Numbered from the stretch's first letter, positions 15,763-24,485 are shown. The stretch is 35,547 nt of DNA from an uncultured Collinsella sp. (GCA_958445065.1 CAUCQW010000022.1:1-35547); one strand, 5' to 3'. Notes: a model not told the origin generated them from the letters alone. Program-made: numbers and translations.

Positions 15763-17001
15763 TTATTCACATCCCTTATGAGCGTTGATGCCCGGGGTGT
15801 ATCCGCCAAACGGGTCCTCGATGGAGCACACGCCCGAGGGGGCGAGCGGATCGCGCTTACCGGCCAGCTTGTCGTGATGCATGGTCTCGATATAGGCAAG
15901 CACCAGCGGCGCCACACCCTTTGCATCATTTTTGACCACGGGCTCGCTCATGTAGTAATCAAACGTGCCCTCGCGGTGCGCGGTGTTTCCCAAGCCCGCA
16001 ACCAGGCAGATGTTGTCGAGCGCCAGCTGCCCGTCATACTCGGACAGGCAGGTCTCGCAGATGCCGTCGAAGGCGCGACGGCCGTACTGGTAGTAACGCT
16101 CGCCCAGCACGCCCAGACGCACGCCCTTCATGATGGCGTTGGCAAAGATGGCGCTGCCCGACTCCTCCAGGTAGTTGGGGGCGATATTGGGCAGGTTGAT
16201 AACCTGGTGCCACATGCCGGTCTTCTCGTCCTGATACGGCAGCATGGCGTCGATCAGATCGTGGAACATCTTGCGGATCTCGTCCTTCTCGGCCGACATC
16301 GAAGGCGGCATAAGCTCCCAGGTGTCGATGAGCGCCATGGCAAACCAGCCCTCGGCGCGCAGCCAGAAGTTAGCCGAAAGGCCGGTGACCGGGTCGCACC
16401 AGAACTGTTTGCGGCTCGCGTCGTAAGCGTGATAGTACAGACCGTTGAGGGGGTTGCGCATCAGGTCATGCACGACCTGGAACATATGGAAGCTGTCCGA
16501 GCAGGCACGACGGTTGTGGAAGCTCAGCTCGTACTGCATGTAGAACGGCTGCGCCATGTACATGCCATCGAGCCAAATCTGGTTGGGATAGACGGCCTTG
16601 TGCCAGAACACGCCTTCTTTGGTGCGCGGCTGGGTCTCGAGCTGGCGGTAGATGGTGTCCATGGCGGCACGGTACTTGGGCTTGCCCACCAGGTCATAGA
16701 GCTTGTAGAGGGTCTTGCCCGCATTGACGTTATCGAGGTTGTACTCCTCGGGGTTGTAATGCTTTATGGTACCGTCGTCCTGGACAAAGAAATCGATGTA
16801 GTCATCGGCGAAAGTCAGGTAGCGCTGCTCACCCGTGATCTCGTACAGTTCGATGAGCGCCTTGATCATGCAGCCGTCAATATAGTTCCAGGTGTTCTCC
16901 TTGCCGGCGCGAATCTTTTCGATATTCCAAGCCGGCGCCTGCGGCGTAGAGGTTTCGATCAACTGCTCGATATAACGGTCCAGGATTTGATTGCAACCCA
17001 T
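15763..17001 (-). CDS. GH105 unsaturated (rhamno)galacturonyl hydrolase, cytoplasmic
   Basis: This 412-residue (alpha/alpha)6-barrel hydrolase is related to YteR. Asp90 in YNLDNVNAGK and Asp145 in QIWLDGMYMA match the two acidic residues that hydrate the 4,5-unsaturated uronyl residue in GH88/GH105 enzymes. It removes the unsaturated terminal uronic acid left by pectin lyases, yielding the 5-keto-4-deoxyuronate that DhuI and DhuD consume. There is no signal peptide, so it acts on imported oligosaccharides. The ATG at 17001 is chosen because GAGGGGAC precedes it, over an upstream ATG at 17019. It is the first gene after a double LacI-type operator, and its stop codon overlaps the start region of the TIM-barrel gene. 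Confidence 0.92.
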   Translation of the reverse strand: MGCNQILDRYIEQLIETSTPQAPAWNIEKIRAGKENTWNYIDGCMIKALIELYEITGEQRYLTFADDYIDFFVQDDGTIKHYNPEEYNLDNVNAGKTLYKLYDLVGKPKYRAAMDTIYRQLETQPRTKEGVFWHKAVYPNQIWLDGMYMAQPFYMQYELSFHNRRACSDSFHMFQVVHDLMRNPLNGLYYHAYDASRKQFWCDPVTGLSANFWLRAEGWFAMALIDTWELMPPSMSAEKDEIRKMFHDLIDAMLPYQDEKTGMWHQVINLPNIAPNYLEESGSAIFANAIMKGVRLGVLGERYYQYGRRAFDGICETCLSEYDGQLALDNICLVAGLGNTAHREGTFDYYMSEPVVKNDAKGVAPLVLAYIETMHHDKLAGKRDPLAPSGVCSIEDPFGGYTPGINAHKGCE

Positions 17002-17028
17002 TGCTGTCCCCTCTGACATAAACGATAG

Positions 17029-17081
17029 GTGAACGTTACCCCTAGTGTAACGCGAACGAGGAATATAGGGTGAACGTTAAC
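17029..17081 (-). promoter_or_regulatory. GH105 promoter with paired LacI-type operators
   Basis: Operator-like sites are GTGAACGTTACC (17029-17040) and GTGAACGTTAAC (17070-17081), 41 bases apart centre to centre. Between them on the minus strand lie TTCACC (17069-17074) and TACACT (17044-17049), 19 bases apart, a weak -35/-10 pair. The layout is the same at uxaC and at the GPH transporter. Confidence 0.65.
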
Positions 17082-17094
17082 CCTATATTCCTCG
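17057..17094. repeat. 38-bp near-perfect palindrome centred on a LacI-type operator
   Basis: The arms CGAGGAATATAGGGT and ACCCTATATTCCTCG extend the AACGTT core outward, with a single mismatched pair in 38 bases. CGCGAACG also flanks it on both sides (17051-17058, 17093-17100). It lies between the SGNH stop and the GH105 start, so it can serve as operator and as transcript hairpin. Confidence 0.8.
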
Positions 17095-17108
17095 CGAACG
17101 GCAGACTT

Positions 17109-17777
17109 TTAGCGGCAAACGGCGGTGAGACCCGCGGCGATGCGATGCGCCAGGCGCTCATAGCCGGCAGGACTGTAATGCAGACCGTCCGGCATATAGA
17201 GCTCGCGGTGCTCCGGCAAAAACGGGCTGATACCGCTTTGCGCATACAGGTCAATCACCGGCACGGAGTAGCGGTCGCAGACCTCGAGCATCGCTCGCAC
17301 GTAGGCGACCTGCGTCAACCCCAGGTGGTTGAGCTCGTCGCTTGCCGGGATATCCTTCTCGTGCTTGCCGCTCGTCTTGCACGGCGTCATAAACACGAGC
17401 TTTGCCCGAGGCGAGCGCGCCGTGATGGTACGGATCAGGTAATCGAGTGCACCATAGAACTCATGCACGTCCGTGCTGCCGAGCTCTCCAAGCGGCACGT
17501 TGCGGCTAAAGTCGTTGACGCCGCCAAAGACGATGTAGATATCGGCCGCATCGTCGATACCGTCAAGGCGCTCGACAAACGAATCGGTACGGTCGGCCTT
17601 GATGGCGATACGCGAACCCTTGATGCCAAAGTTCTCGACGACCGCGCCTCCCAGCAACGCGCCCAAATGCGAGGTCCACGAGATGTCGTTGCCTCCCCCA
17701 CCGCAGCCGTTGTCGCCCCAGGTCGTTGAGTCGCCAAAGCAGCAAATGGTCGATTCACTCAAACTCTTCGTTTCCAT
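17109..17777 (-). CDS. SGNH/GDSL-family esterase
   Basis: This 222-residue hydrolase has the four SGNH blocks: CFGDSTTWG with the nucleophile Ser, a glycine in the GIKGSRIA region, GGVNDF with the Asn, and DGLHYSPAGYE with Asp and His near the C-terminus. Such enzymes deacetylate plant polysaccharides (rhamnogalacturonan or xylan acetyl-esterases). With its pectin-degrading neighbours, removal of acetyl groups from imported oligogalacturonides or rhamnogalacturonan is the best guess. There is no signal peptide. The ATG at 17777 follows AGGAGAA and gives a normal-length protein, whereas an ATG at 17837 adds 20 residues without a ribosome site. It is about 70 bases downstream of the pectinesterase fusion in the same transcription direction. 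Confidence 0.85.
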   Translation of the reverse strand: METKSLSESTICCFGDSTTWGDNGCGGGGNDISWTSHLGALLGGAVVENFGIKGSRIAIKADRTDSFVERLDGIDDAADIYIVFGGVNDFSRNVPLGELGSTDVHEFYGALDYLIRTITARSPRAKLVFMTPCKTSGKHEKDIPASDELNHLGLTQVAYVRAMLEVCDRYSVPVIDLYAQSGISPFLPEHRELYMPDGLHYSPAGYERLAHRIAAGLTAVCR

Positions 17778-17846
17778 AATCTTCTCCTCATCCGCCCATC
17801 GGCGGTCATACAGGAACGTACCGTTTATTCGCAGCATGCCGAGGGG

Positions 17847-20012
17847 CTATGCACGGGCGCATTCCGCAACGTGCGAATCGAGCCATTCGATATCCTCGGC
17901 AAGATGTGTCACGCCCAGATGGTGTTCACCCGGACACACCTCGTGCCGCAGGCCATCTCTGCGACCCAGTAACTTGTAGGCATCGCGCACGATCTCGAGC
18001 TGCTCGTCAACATTTTTCAGCCCGCGCGAACCGTTCAGATGATCCTCTTCGCAGCTCTGCACCAACAGCGGGCGTGGCGCAATAAGCGAGGCAATATCGC
18101 CCATGTCGAGCAAGCGCCAAAGTCCGGGTGTGTAGTTGCAGCTGCAATTGCCGTTGAGGTGCAGCAGCGAATCATCGACACCGTACAGGTAGCCCGAGAC
18201 AAACGTCTTGCATACGCGTGGGTCGAGCGCCGCCAGATACAGCGTCATGTATCCGCCGCCCGAAAAGCCAAAACAGCCCAGGTCGTCCATGGCAATGTCG
18301 CCGCGCGCCTCTAGGTAATCGATCAGACGCATGTTATCCCAGGCGTTGAGACCCGCAACGGTAAGTCCCAGCGGCTCGGCCATGCGCGCCTGGTTTAGGC
18401 ACGTGCCGCGCAGAAAGCTGTTCTCGTCATCGCCCTGGCCCTTCCAGTCACGACGGTATCCCCAACCGCGTGCGTCGGGGCAGACGGTCACGTAACCCAT
18501 GCGTGCCAAACGCAGACCGTAGTCGTAATTGAACTTACGCACGGCATCATCGACCGCCGGCACGCCCGCAACACCGGCTACGCTTGCAGCACCCGCTCCC
18601 TGATGGCCATGCGGGCAGATATAGCAACACTTGCGGCCGCACGCATCGAGCTTAGGCGACTGCGGCTCGAGCAGGTAGAACGGCATCCAAACGTCGCGCT
18701 CCACCTGCAGCATCGCATGGGTGCGCACGATGCCGCCGGCAACCCGCACGCGGCTGAGCTCACGAATCTCAATCGGGACGCGGTCCATAAGCGAAAGGCC
18801 CAAAACATCGTACAGACGAGTCCTGGTCGCAATCTTCCACGCCTCAAAATCTGCAGGAGTCTTGCCCGTAAAAGCAGCCGAACGTCCCTCGCGCTTCAGC
18901 CGGGCACGCAGCGCAGGCTCGTCTTCGCAGTACGTCTCGATGTGCACGGTGCGGCCATTGGCAGATAGCCCAGCCGTCTCAACCGCATCACCGTCGCCGC
19001 CCTCGGGATCCCAGCCATCCCCACCGGCAAGCACCTGCTCGCGAGCGTACCCGGCGGCAGCCATCACATCGAGTTTATTTGCCCACGGCACCCAGTCGGT
19101 AGTATCACCCGCCGGCCCATGCAGAATTGCGCCAGCATACTGCGCGCAGCTGTGCGCCGCCGGCTTATTCCAATCCCACCAGCCTTCGCGCTTGATATGT
19201 CGCCCCAGCCAGCAATCGATCAGCACAGTTTGCGCCCATTCGCGCCAAGGACGACCCAGGTAGACCGAATCCGGCGCCACGCCATCCGGAGCTGTAAACG
19301 AACAGCCGTGGAACACAAATCCGTACGGCTCGCCTTTAGGCGTGGAGGCTGCCGTTACATACCCGTTGACATCCATATCGCGATTGAGCGAGCGAATCTC
19401 GCACCCCTCAAAGTAGGCACGCGCGCCGCCAAAGATAAAGTCGACATCGCCCTCGATCCGGCAACGTCGAAAATACTGGCGCCCCACCCGGCGCGGCGCA
19501 TACTGTTTGGGTCCTATAAACCCGCCCGGTTTGGCCTCATGCGGCGGCAGCGGACCCAAAAACAGTGTGTCCTGGTGCCCCTTAATGCAGCAGGCATCGA
19601 CAACCAGACGGTCGCCATCGGCATACAGGGCAATCGCCTGACCGACCTCGCGCCCATCGCCCGCATCGTTTTCGATCGTGAGGTTCTCGAGCCGTACGTC
19701 GTCGGCATCGACCAAAACGGTATAGGTCCTAAACGTGCCGAGCGTGCCGTCCACGCCCGAGCCGTCCTCCGAAGGCATCTTGGCACCCAGGCTGCCCACG
19801 ATACGCACGCTGTCGGCCGTCTCTCCCTCAATCGTCACATGCGAGCGATGAATCTCGACCCGCTCGCGATACTCGCCCGGATCGACGCGAATCATCACCG
19901 GTTGCTCGGCATCCGGATAGAGCTGATCGGCTGCCGCCAAGGCATCGGAAATCGTTGGATACGCTCCTGCCGCAGCCCTCGAAACGCGCAGCGTATAGAT
20001 ACTTTCGCTCAT
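17847..20012 (-). CDS. Pectinesterase fused to an alpha/beta-hydrolase esterase (721 aa)
   Basis: This is a two-domain fusion. Residues 1 to about 320 form a CE8 pectin methylesterase beta-helix with GHQDTLF (Asp148), GDVDFIFGG (Asp191) and YLGRPWREW (Arg254), the family's catalytic set. Residues about 360-720 form an alpha/beta hydrolase with nucleophile elbow GFSGGG (Ser584), an acidic segment EEDHLN (655-660) and a His in GEHHLG (697-698), resembling acetylxylan-esterase/Abhydrolase_7 proteins. It should remove methyl and probably acetyl esters from the same oligogalacturonide. There is no signal peptide, so it acts in the cytoplasm, unusual for a pectinesterase. Its ATG overlaps the stop of the upstream esterase gene (ATGA), so translation is coupled. 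Confidence 0.9.
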   Translation of the reverse strand: MSESIYTLRVSRAAAGAYPTISDALAAADQLYPDAEQPVMIRVDPGEYRERVEIHRSHVTIEGETADSVRIVGSLGAKMPSEDGSGVDGTLGTFRTYTVLVDADDVRLENLTIENDAGDGREVGQAIALYADGDRLVVDACCIKGHQDTLFLGPLPPHEAKPGGFIGPKQYAPRRVGRQYFRRCRIEGDVDFIFGGARAYFEGCEIRSLNRDMDVNGYVTAASTPKGEPYGFVFHGCSFTAPDGVAPDSVYLGRPWREWAQTVLIDCWLGRHIKREGWWDWNKPAAHSCAQYAGAILHGPAGDTTDWVPWANKLDVMAAAGYAREQVLAGGDGWDPEGGDGDAVETAGLSANGRTVHIETYCEDEPALRARLKREGRSAAFTGKTPADFEAWKIATRTRLYDVLGLSLMDRVPIEIRELSRVRVAGGIVRTHAMLQVERDVWMPFYLLEPQSPKLDACGRKCCYICPHGHQGAGAASVAGVAGVPAVDDAVRKFNYDYGLRLARMGYVTVCPDARGWGYRRDWKGQGDDENSFLRGTCLNQARMAEPLGLTVAGLNAWDNMRLIDYLEARGDIAMDDLGCFGFSGGGYMTLYLAALDPRVCKTFVSGYLYGVDDSLLHLNGNCSCNYTPGLWRLLDMGDIASLIAPRPLLVQSCEEDHLNGSRGLKNVDEQLEIVRDAYKLLGRRDGLRHEVCPGEHHLGVTHLAEDIEWLDSHVAECARA

Positions 20013-20818
20013 CGTCCATCACGCTCCCAGGAAGCGAACTGTTCAGGCCAGCCCTGAACTTGTGGCTGAATATGCTCGGCGCAGCCCTTAAATGCCGTTA
20101 GGGCCGTGGCGAGCGATGCCCCATGCTTTCCATGCGGAAAGACATGTAGGCTAAAGCCAATCCCGTGGTCGGCAAGAGCCTGCGCAAGAAGGAGGCTATT
20201 TTGAACTGGTACCGATGCATCCTCGGCGGTATGCCACAAGAACGTACGGGGGAAGCCCTCGCCCACCATATTCTCGATCGACAACTTTTGAGCCAAAGCG
20301 CCATCGGCACCCGTTAGGTGTTCAAATGAACCACGATGAGCATAGGCCCCCGAGCTTACGACCGGATAGCCCAAGCAAAGTGCGTCAGGCCGAATCGACT
20401 CAGGAGATGCCGCAATCGACTCTGCAAGCCAGGGTTGGTCCCAAAGCGCCCCGAGCAAGCCAACTAGATGCCCACCGGCCGAAAAACCCATGACCGTAAT
20501 CCGATCAGGATCGACACAGTACTCTGCCGCATGGCCTCGGACGGTATCGACCGCCCGCGCGAGTTCTTGCAATGCCAGCGGATAGACAGCCGGAGCAACC
20601 GAGTAGTTCAGCACAAACGCTTGGTAGCCCATCGCCAACAAACGGAGCGCTACCGGCTCGCCTTCGCGCGGCGAAACGTGATCGTAGCCGCCTCCTGGCA
20701 CGACCACAACTGCAGGCAGCGGTTTTAAAGCATAAGCATCTTCGGTCGGGGCAAAAACATAAGACGTAATCGTGGCAGACGAGCCATCGACCCCGACAGG
20801 AATCGTTTTATTGAGCAT
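20009..20818 (-). CDS. Alpha/beta-hydrolase esterase (BD-FAE/acetylesterase-like)
   Basis: This 269-residue cytoplasmic hydrolase has the oxyanion motif VVVVPGGGYDHVSPREGEP (an HGG-like loop as PGGGY), nucleophile elbow GFSAGGH, an Asp in HTAEDASVPVQ and the C-terminal His of FPHGKHG. This matches small carbohydrate acetyl- or feruloyl-esterases of the Aes/BD-FAE group. It probably strips acyl groups from imported pectin oligomers. The ATG at 20818 follows GAAAGGG, whereas a farther upstream ATG (20869) has no ribosome site. It is coupled by a four-base overlap to the pectinesterase fusion. Together with the SGNH protein the cluster has up to four esterase activities. Confidence 0.88.
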   Translation of the reverse strand: MLNKTIPVGVDGSSATITSYVFAPTEDAYALKPLPAVVVVPGGGYDHVSPREGEPVALRLLAMGYQAFVLNYSVAPAVYPLALQELARAVDTVRGHAAEYCVDPDRITVMGFSAGGHLVGLLGALWDQPWLAESIAASPESIRPDALCLGYPVVSSGAYAHRGSFEHLTGADGALAQKLSIENMVGEGFPRTFLWHTAEDASVPVQNSLLLAQALADHGIGFSLHVFPHGKHGASLATALTAFKGCAEHIQPQVQGWPEQFASWERDGR

Positions 20819-20871
20819 GTATTCCCTTTCACCATGATGCGTAGCGCAGCGCACACGGCCGTATCGCACAA

Positions 20872-20906
20872 GGGCTGCATTGCCGATTTATCCGACAATG
20901 CAGCCC
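20872..20906 (-). terminator. Hairpin between the GH28 gene and the esterase gene
   Basis: GGGCTGCATTG (20872-20882) pairs perfectly with CAATGCAGCCC (20896-20906). No T run follows on the minus strand, so it may stabilise or partly terminate the GH28 transcript rather than end it fully. Confidence 0.5.
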
Positions 20907-20922
20907 TGGTCATCAACCCGAG

Positions 20923-22518
20923 TTAGGAACGGACAACCTTGTCGACGTTCTGGAGCTGCAGCTCCTCGCCGTCCTGGCCCTCGATCACCACATTTTGCAG
21001 GTCGAGCACCTTGACGTTTTGCGCAATGATGCCCTGACGCACCATGGGCTCAACGCCGCAGGCCATGGCCGGGACAAAGGGCTCGGCATCGTCGGCAAAG
21101 GTCACGTGAACGTCTTGGAACGTCAGACGCGTCACCTTGCTCTCGGGCAGACCCGTGATATAGGCCGCGGCAGCATGGCAGTTGGTGGCCTCGATATCGC
21201 AAAACGTCGTGGCACCAAAGCCGGGCGTGCGGTCGTCGACAGGCAGCGTCTCGCGAGACTGCACGTAATCGGTCTTGCCGTCCTTGTCGCAGAAGTAGAA
21301 GGAGTTGACCACGAAGGGCGTGAGCACCTCATCCATGCGAATGTGCTCAAAGGTAATGCCCTCGTTGACGGCATCCTTGCCGCGCCCGCGGCGGGTCTTG
21401 ACGCGCAGGCCGCGGTCGGTGCGCTCAAAGAGGCACTTGCTCACGGTAAGGTCCTTGATGCCGCCGGCAGCCTCTGAACCCAGGACCACGGCGCCGTGAC
21501 CATCGTGCATGTAGCAGTGAGAGATCAGCACGTCGTGCGTGGCGGGACGAAGCTCGGGCTCAATACCCAGCTTGCCGCTCTTGATGGCGATGCAGTCGTC
21601 GCCCACCGAGAACTGGCAGCCCAAGATGCGGACAAAGCCGCAGCTCTCAGGATCGAAGCCGTCGGTGTTGTGGGAGTTCTTGGGACCCTCGATGGACAGG
21701 CAGAGCGCATCGACGTGCTCGCACAGGATGGGGTGGATGTTCCACGCCGGGCTATTGCGCACGGTGAAGCCGGCCAAGCTCACGTTCTCACACTCGGATA
21801 GGAAGATCATGCGCGGGCGGGCGACCTCACGGCCCTCCTCCGGGCGAAAGATGTTCTTAAAGTCCTTGTTCCACCAGTTGTCCTCGGCAAAATCAGTCTG
21901 ACCGTCGATCGCGCCGCGACCATAGATGCACACGTCGTGCACGCTCAGACCCGTAAAGGTAGAGCAGTAGGTCGAGAAGCTCTCGCCCTCCCAGCGGCCC
22001 AGGGGCAGCATATCGGTGCCGGCATACCCGGCACCCTCGTTGCCCGTGACCGTGCCCGGAATGTAGGCAAGCGAGGCACGATCGTGGCGGGCCAGCAGCA
22101 CCGCTCCCTCGGCGAGCTCGATGTTGATATTGCTCTTAAGAAAGAGAGACTTGATGCGATAACTACCGGCGGGGATCAGCACGCGGCCACCCTTGGGGCA
22201 GGCCATGATGGCAGCCTGGATGTTGGTGGTGTCATCATGCTCGGCATCGCCCTTGGCGCCACAGTCGCGAACGTTGATGGTAAAGGGCTCAGCCGGCGTG
22301 GTGACACCTACGCTCAGCTCACGCTCGCCACAAACAAAACGAACCAGGTTGCGCTTGCCGGGGGTCAGGCCGTCGACATAGGTCTCGACCGTATTCGTGG
22401 TACCGGCGGGCTCGTCGTTGACAAAGATCTCCCACGTATCGGCGCAGGTAAAGTAACCGCCGTCGTCAAGCTCGATAACCGCCGCGCGCGCGTTGCGCCA
22501 GATAACGTTCGTCTCCAT
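20923..22518 (-). CDS. GH28 polygalacturonase, probably exo-acting and cytoplasmic
   Basis: This 531-residue enzyme has an N-terminal beta-sandwich domain (about residues 1-80, Fn3-like, as in exo-polygalacturonases) followed by a right-handed beta-helix. The GH28 signature residues are all visible: NTDGFD (284-289), GDDCIAIKSG with the Asp pair 307-308, GHG (340-342) and the later RGLRVKTRRGRG. GH28 enzymes hydrolyse alpha-1,4-galacturonan. The N-terminal domain suggests release of end units from oligomers. No signal peptide is seen. The ATG at 22518 follows GAGGGAGAAA. The product galacturonate feeds UxaC, UxaB and UxaA. It has no operator of its own and lies after the transporter terminator. 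Confidence 0.93.
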   Translation of the reverse strand: METNVIWRNARAAVIELDDGGYFTCADTWEIFVNDEPAGTTNTVETYVDGLTPGKRNLVRFVCGERELSVGVTTPAEPFTINVRDCGAKGDAEHDDTTNIQAAIMACPKGGRVLIPAGSYRIKSLFLKSNINIELAEGAVLLARHDRASLAYIPGTVTGNEGAGYAGTDMLPLGRWEGESFSTYCSTFTGLSVHDVCIYGRGAIDGQTDFAEDNWWNKDFKNIFRPEEGREVARPRMIFLSECENVSLAGFTVRNSPAWNIHPILCEHVDALCLSIEGPKNSHNTDGFDPESCGFVRILGCQFSVGDDCIAIKSGKLGIEPELRPATHDVLISHCYMHDGHGAVVLGSEAAGGIKDLTVSKCLFERTDRGLRVKTRRGRGKDAVNEGITFEHIRMDEVLTPFVVNSFYFCDKDGKTDYVQSRETLPVDDRTPGFGATTFCDIEATNCHAAAAYITGLPESKVTRLTFQDVHVTFADDAEPFVPAMACGVEPMVRQGIIAQNVKVLDLQNVVIEGQDGEELQLQNVDKVVRS

Positions 22519-22570
22519 GGGTTTCTCCCTCAAAAAGATGCTCTAAAGGCAAATTGTACGCTGTTGAAAA

Positions 22571-22610
22571 AGGGCCGTGCCTGCCGGCGGAATTCCGGTG
22601 GCACGGCCCT
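22571..22610 (-). terminator. Rho-independent terminator behind the GPH transporter gene
   Basis: AGGGCCGTGCC (22571-22581) pairs with GGCACGGCCCT (22600-22610). On the minus strand the stem runs directly into TTTTC. It separates the transporter from the GH28 gene, so the hydrolase genes depend on read-through or on an unseen promoter in the 50 bases after it. Confidence 0.85.
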
Positions 22611-22633
22611 GTGATTTGGACGATATGTCGGCC

Positions 22634-24193
22634 TTACTCGGCGGGAGTTACGCTACCGTCCTGGAAGCCAACGTTGTTGTGGGCAAAGCAGTCCTCGTAC
22701 TTAAAGCCGGAGAGCTCCTCGCAAAGCGCCTTGACCTCGGGCTTGACGTCGGCCATCTTGCCACCCTCCTTGACTCGGTGAATCTCGTCGCAAAGGACGT
22801 CGCACTGCTCCTTGTCGATCTTGATGCCGCGGGCAAGGACGGCCGCAAGCAGGAAGAAGCCGGCGCAGCCGATGATCATGTAGCCGCAGATATACAGAGG
22901 CACGGTAGCGGGCTGGGTCACGGCGTCGCTATTGCCGGCGGTCTGAATGAAGCCGGAGGCAGCAAGGACGATAGCCCACACGTTGACGGCGATAGCCTGG
23001 GCGATCTGCTGGCAGAGCTGCTGAGCGGAGCTGTAGATGCCCTCGCGACGACGCAGGGTGATGAGCTCATCGACATCGGGGATGTAGTTGAGCAGAACAT
23101 CGGGCAGGTACTGGAAGCCGACGTAGAAGAACTTCCAGATGGCGAAGATGATGGGGTAGGCGATCATGGCGATGGCGACCGTGGAGGTGCCATTGATCTG
23201 ACCAAAGGCGAAGTAGTTGTAGGCGATGATGCACGCAGCGCAACCGACATTTGCGAGGTACCAAGACTTGTGGAAGCCCTTCTTGGCCATGAGAGCGACC
23301 CAGATGGCGGTGCAGACGATAGCGACGACCTTGCCAGGCATCTCCATCACGGACTCGTAGGACTTAGGAATCTGCAGGCAGTAGACGATGAAGAAGGACA
23401 GGCAGGCAGACCGGCAGGCAGCAGCGAGCTTCGTGGAGACCTGTGCGTACAGGACCTTGCGGAAGGACTTGTTGCGGAAGGTGGAGATTACGTCGATGAA
23501 GAACTTCTTGATACCCTCGCCGACGCTCTCGATCTTCTCCTGAGCGACCTCCTCGGGGGTGTGCTCCCACGTGGACAGGTACACACAAAGCAGCGAGATT
23601 GCCATGACCGAAGCGTTGATCGTAGCGATGATGAAGTAGCTGAACGGGTTGGTCTCGCCGAAGGTGCCAAAGCCGAAGCCCACAAGTGCAGCCATCAGGA
23701 AGCCGGCGGCGTTACCAAAGAGATGCTTGTAGCCGGTGAGGTACGTACGCTCCTTGAAGTCGTCGGTCATCTCGATGGTAAGCGGCGACAGGTTGGCGGT
23801 GCAGAACGTATACGCGACGTTGTAGATCAGGTACAGCACAAAGTAGTACGGGAAGCCAAACGGCGTAGCCACGAAGATGAGCGGCTCGGCGATCATCATC
23901 GGGATGGCCAGCAAGATCCAGAAACGACGACGACCAAAGATGCGGCCAATCTTGGTGGCATAGAAGTTATCGGCCACAAAGCCCATCAGCGGGCAAAGAA
24001 TAGCGTTGACATAGATGGCAAACGAGCTGATCAGTGCAGCCTCGCCTGCGGACAGGCCACACTCCGTGGACAGGAACAGCACCATGTAGCTGTGCGTAAA
24101 GGTCAGGGCACCGGAATTGAGCATACCGCCCATACCAAAGCCCAAGCGCGTCCAGAATGTGATCTTACGCTTTTTTCCGATCTTATTAGTCAT
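22634..24193 (-). CDS. GPH-family (MelB-like) glycoside-pentoside-hexuronide:cation symporter
   Basis: This 519-residue membrane protein of about 12 helices starts with KITFWTRLGFGMGGMLNSG, typical of GPH carriers. It has the cytoplasmic GRIFGRRRFWIL segment after the second or third helix and a large central loop with PEEVAQEKIESVGEGIKK. A hydrophilic tail of about 70 residues (from about 450) follows. GPH symporters import oligosaccharides or hexuronides with Na+ or H+. Lying between the uxa genes and polygalacturonase, it most likely imports oligogalacturonides. The ATG at 24193 follows AGAGAGGGAG. Two LacI-type operators flank its promoter. Confidence 0.88.
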   Translation of the reverse strand: MTNKIGKKRKITFWTRLGFGMGGMLNSGALTFTHSYMVLFLSTECGLSAGEAALISSFAIYVNAILCPLMGFVADNFYATKIGRIFGRRRFWILLAIPMMIAEPLIFVATPFGFPYYFVLYLIYNVAYTFCTANLSPLTIEMTDDFKERTYLTGYKHLFGNAAGFLMAALVGFGFGTFGETNPFSYFIIATINASVMAISLLCVYLSTWEHTPEEVAQEKIESVGEGIKKFFIDVISTFRNKSFRKVLYAQVSTKLAAACRSACLSFFIVYCLQIPKSYESVMEMPGKVVAIVCTAIWVALMAKKGFHKSWYLANVGCAACIIAYNYFAFGQINGTSTVAIAMIAYPIIFAIWKFFYVGFQYLPDVLLNYIPDVDELITLRRREGIYSSAQQLCQQIAQAIAVNVWAIVLAASGFIQTAGNSDAVTQPATVPLYICGYMIIGCAGFFLLAAVLARGIKIDKEQCDVLCDEIHRVKEGGKMADVKPEVKALCEELSGFKYEDCFAHNNVGFQDGSVTPAE

Positions 24194-24272
24194 CGAGCTC
24201 CCTCTCTTTTCTCGATTGTCTTGCAGCAAGACATTGGAGTCCACACTGACATCTGTCTGCCCAGCGTTCAGG

Positions 24273-24324
24273 GTGAACGTTTAGTTAGATTATGCGCGAT
24301 TGCTTATGATAGGTGAACGTTCAC
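24273..24324 (-). promoter_or_regulatory. GPH transporter promoter with paired LacI-type operators
   Basis: Operators are GTGAACGTTTAG (24273-24284) and the perfect GTGAACGTTCAC (24313-24324), 40 bases apart centre to centre. On the minus strand TTCACC (24312-24317) and TAATCT (24287-24292) form a -35/-10-like pair with 19 bases between. A third, weaker site, GTGAACGTTTAT, lies upstream at 24434-24445. Confidence 0.65.
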
Positions 24325-24485
24325 TTGCATATTATCCCCGAACGGTCGATTTTTACCGCCGAACGGACACAATTGAGATCCTCACACCTATTTTCTGCTG
24401 GTAAGGGTGCCATGCTGGACAGCCATGAGATAGGTGAACGTTTATCAGATTTTCCAACATATTCACTTAACCACGAAGCGAAAAA
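24325..24485. other. Spacer between the uxaA terminator and the GPH promoter
   Basis: No gene is seen. It contains the third GTGAACGTT-type site (24434-24445). Confidence 0.5.

Noticed and set aside
15762..15929. N-terminal extension of the TIM-barrel gene
   Set aside because: The frame is open upstream but lies inside the GH105 gene and has low-complexity Arg/Pro/Ser composition. The homologous protein begins near 15761.
22577..24316. 579-codon plus-strand open frame
   Set aside because: It is antisense to the GPH transporter, and crosses its terminator and operators.
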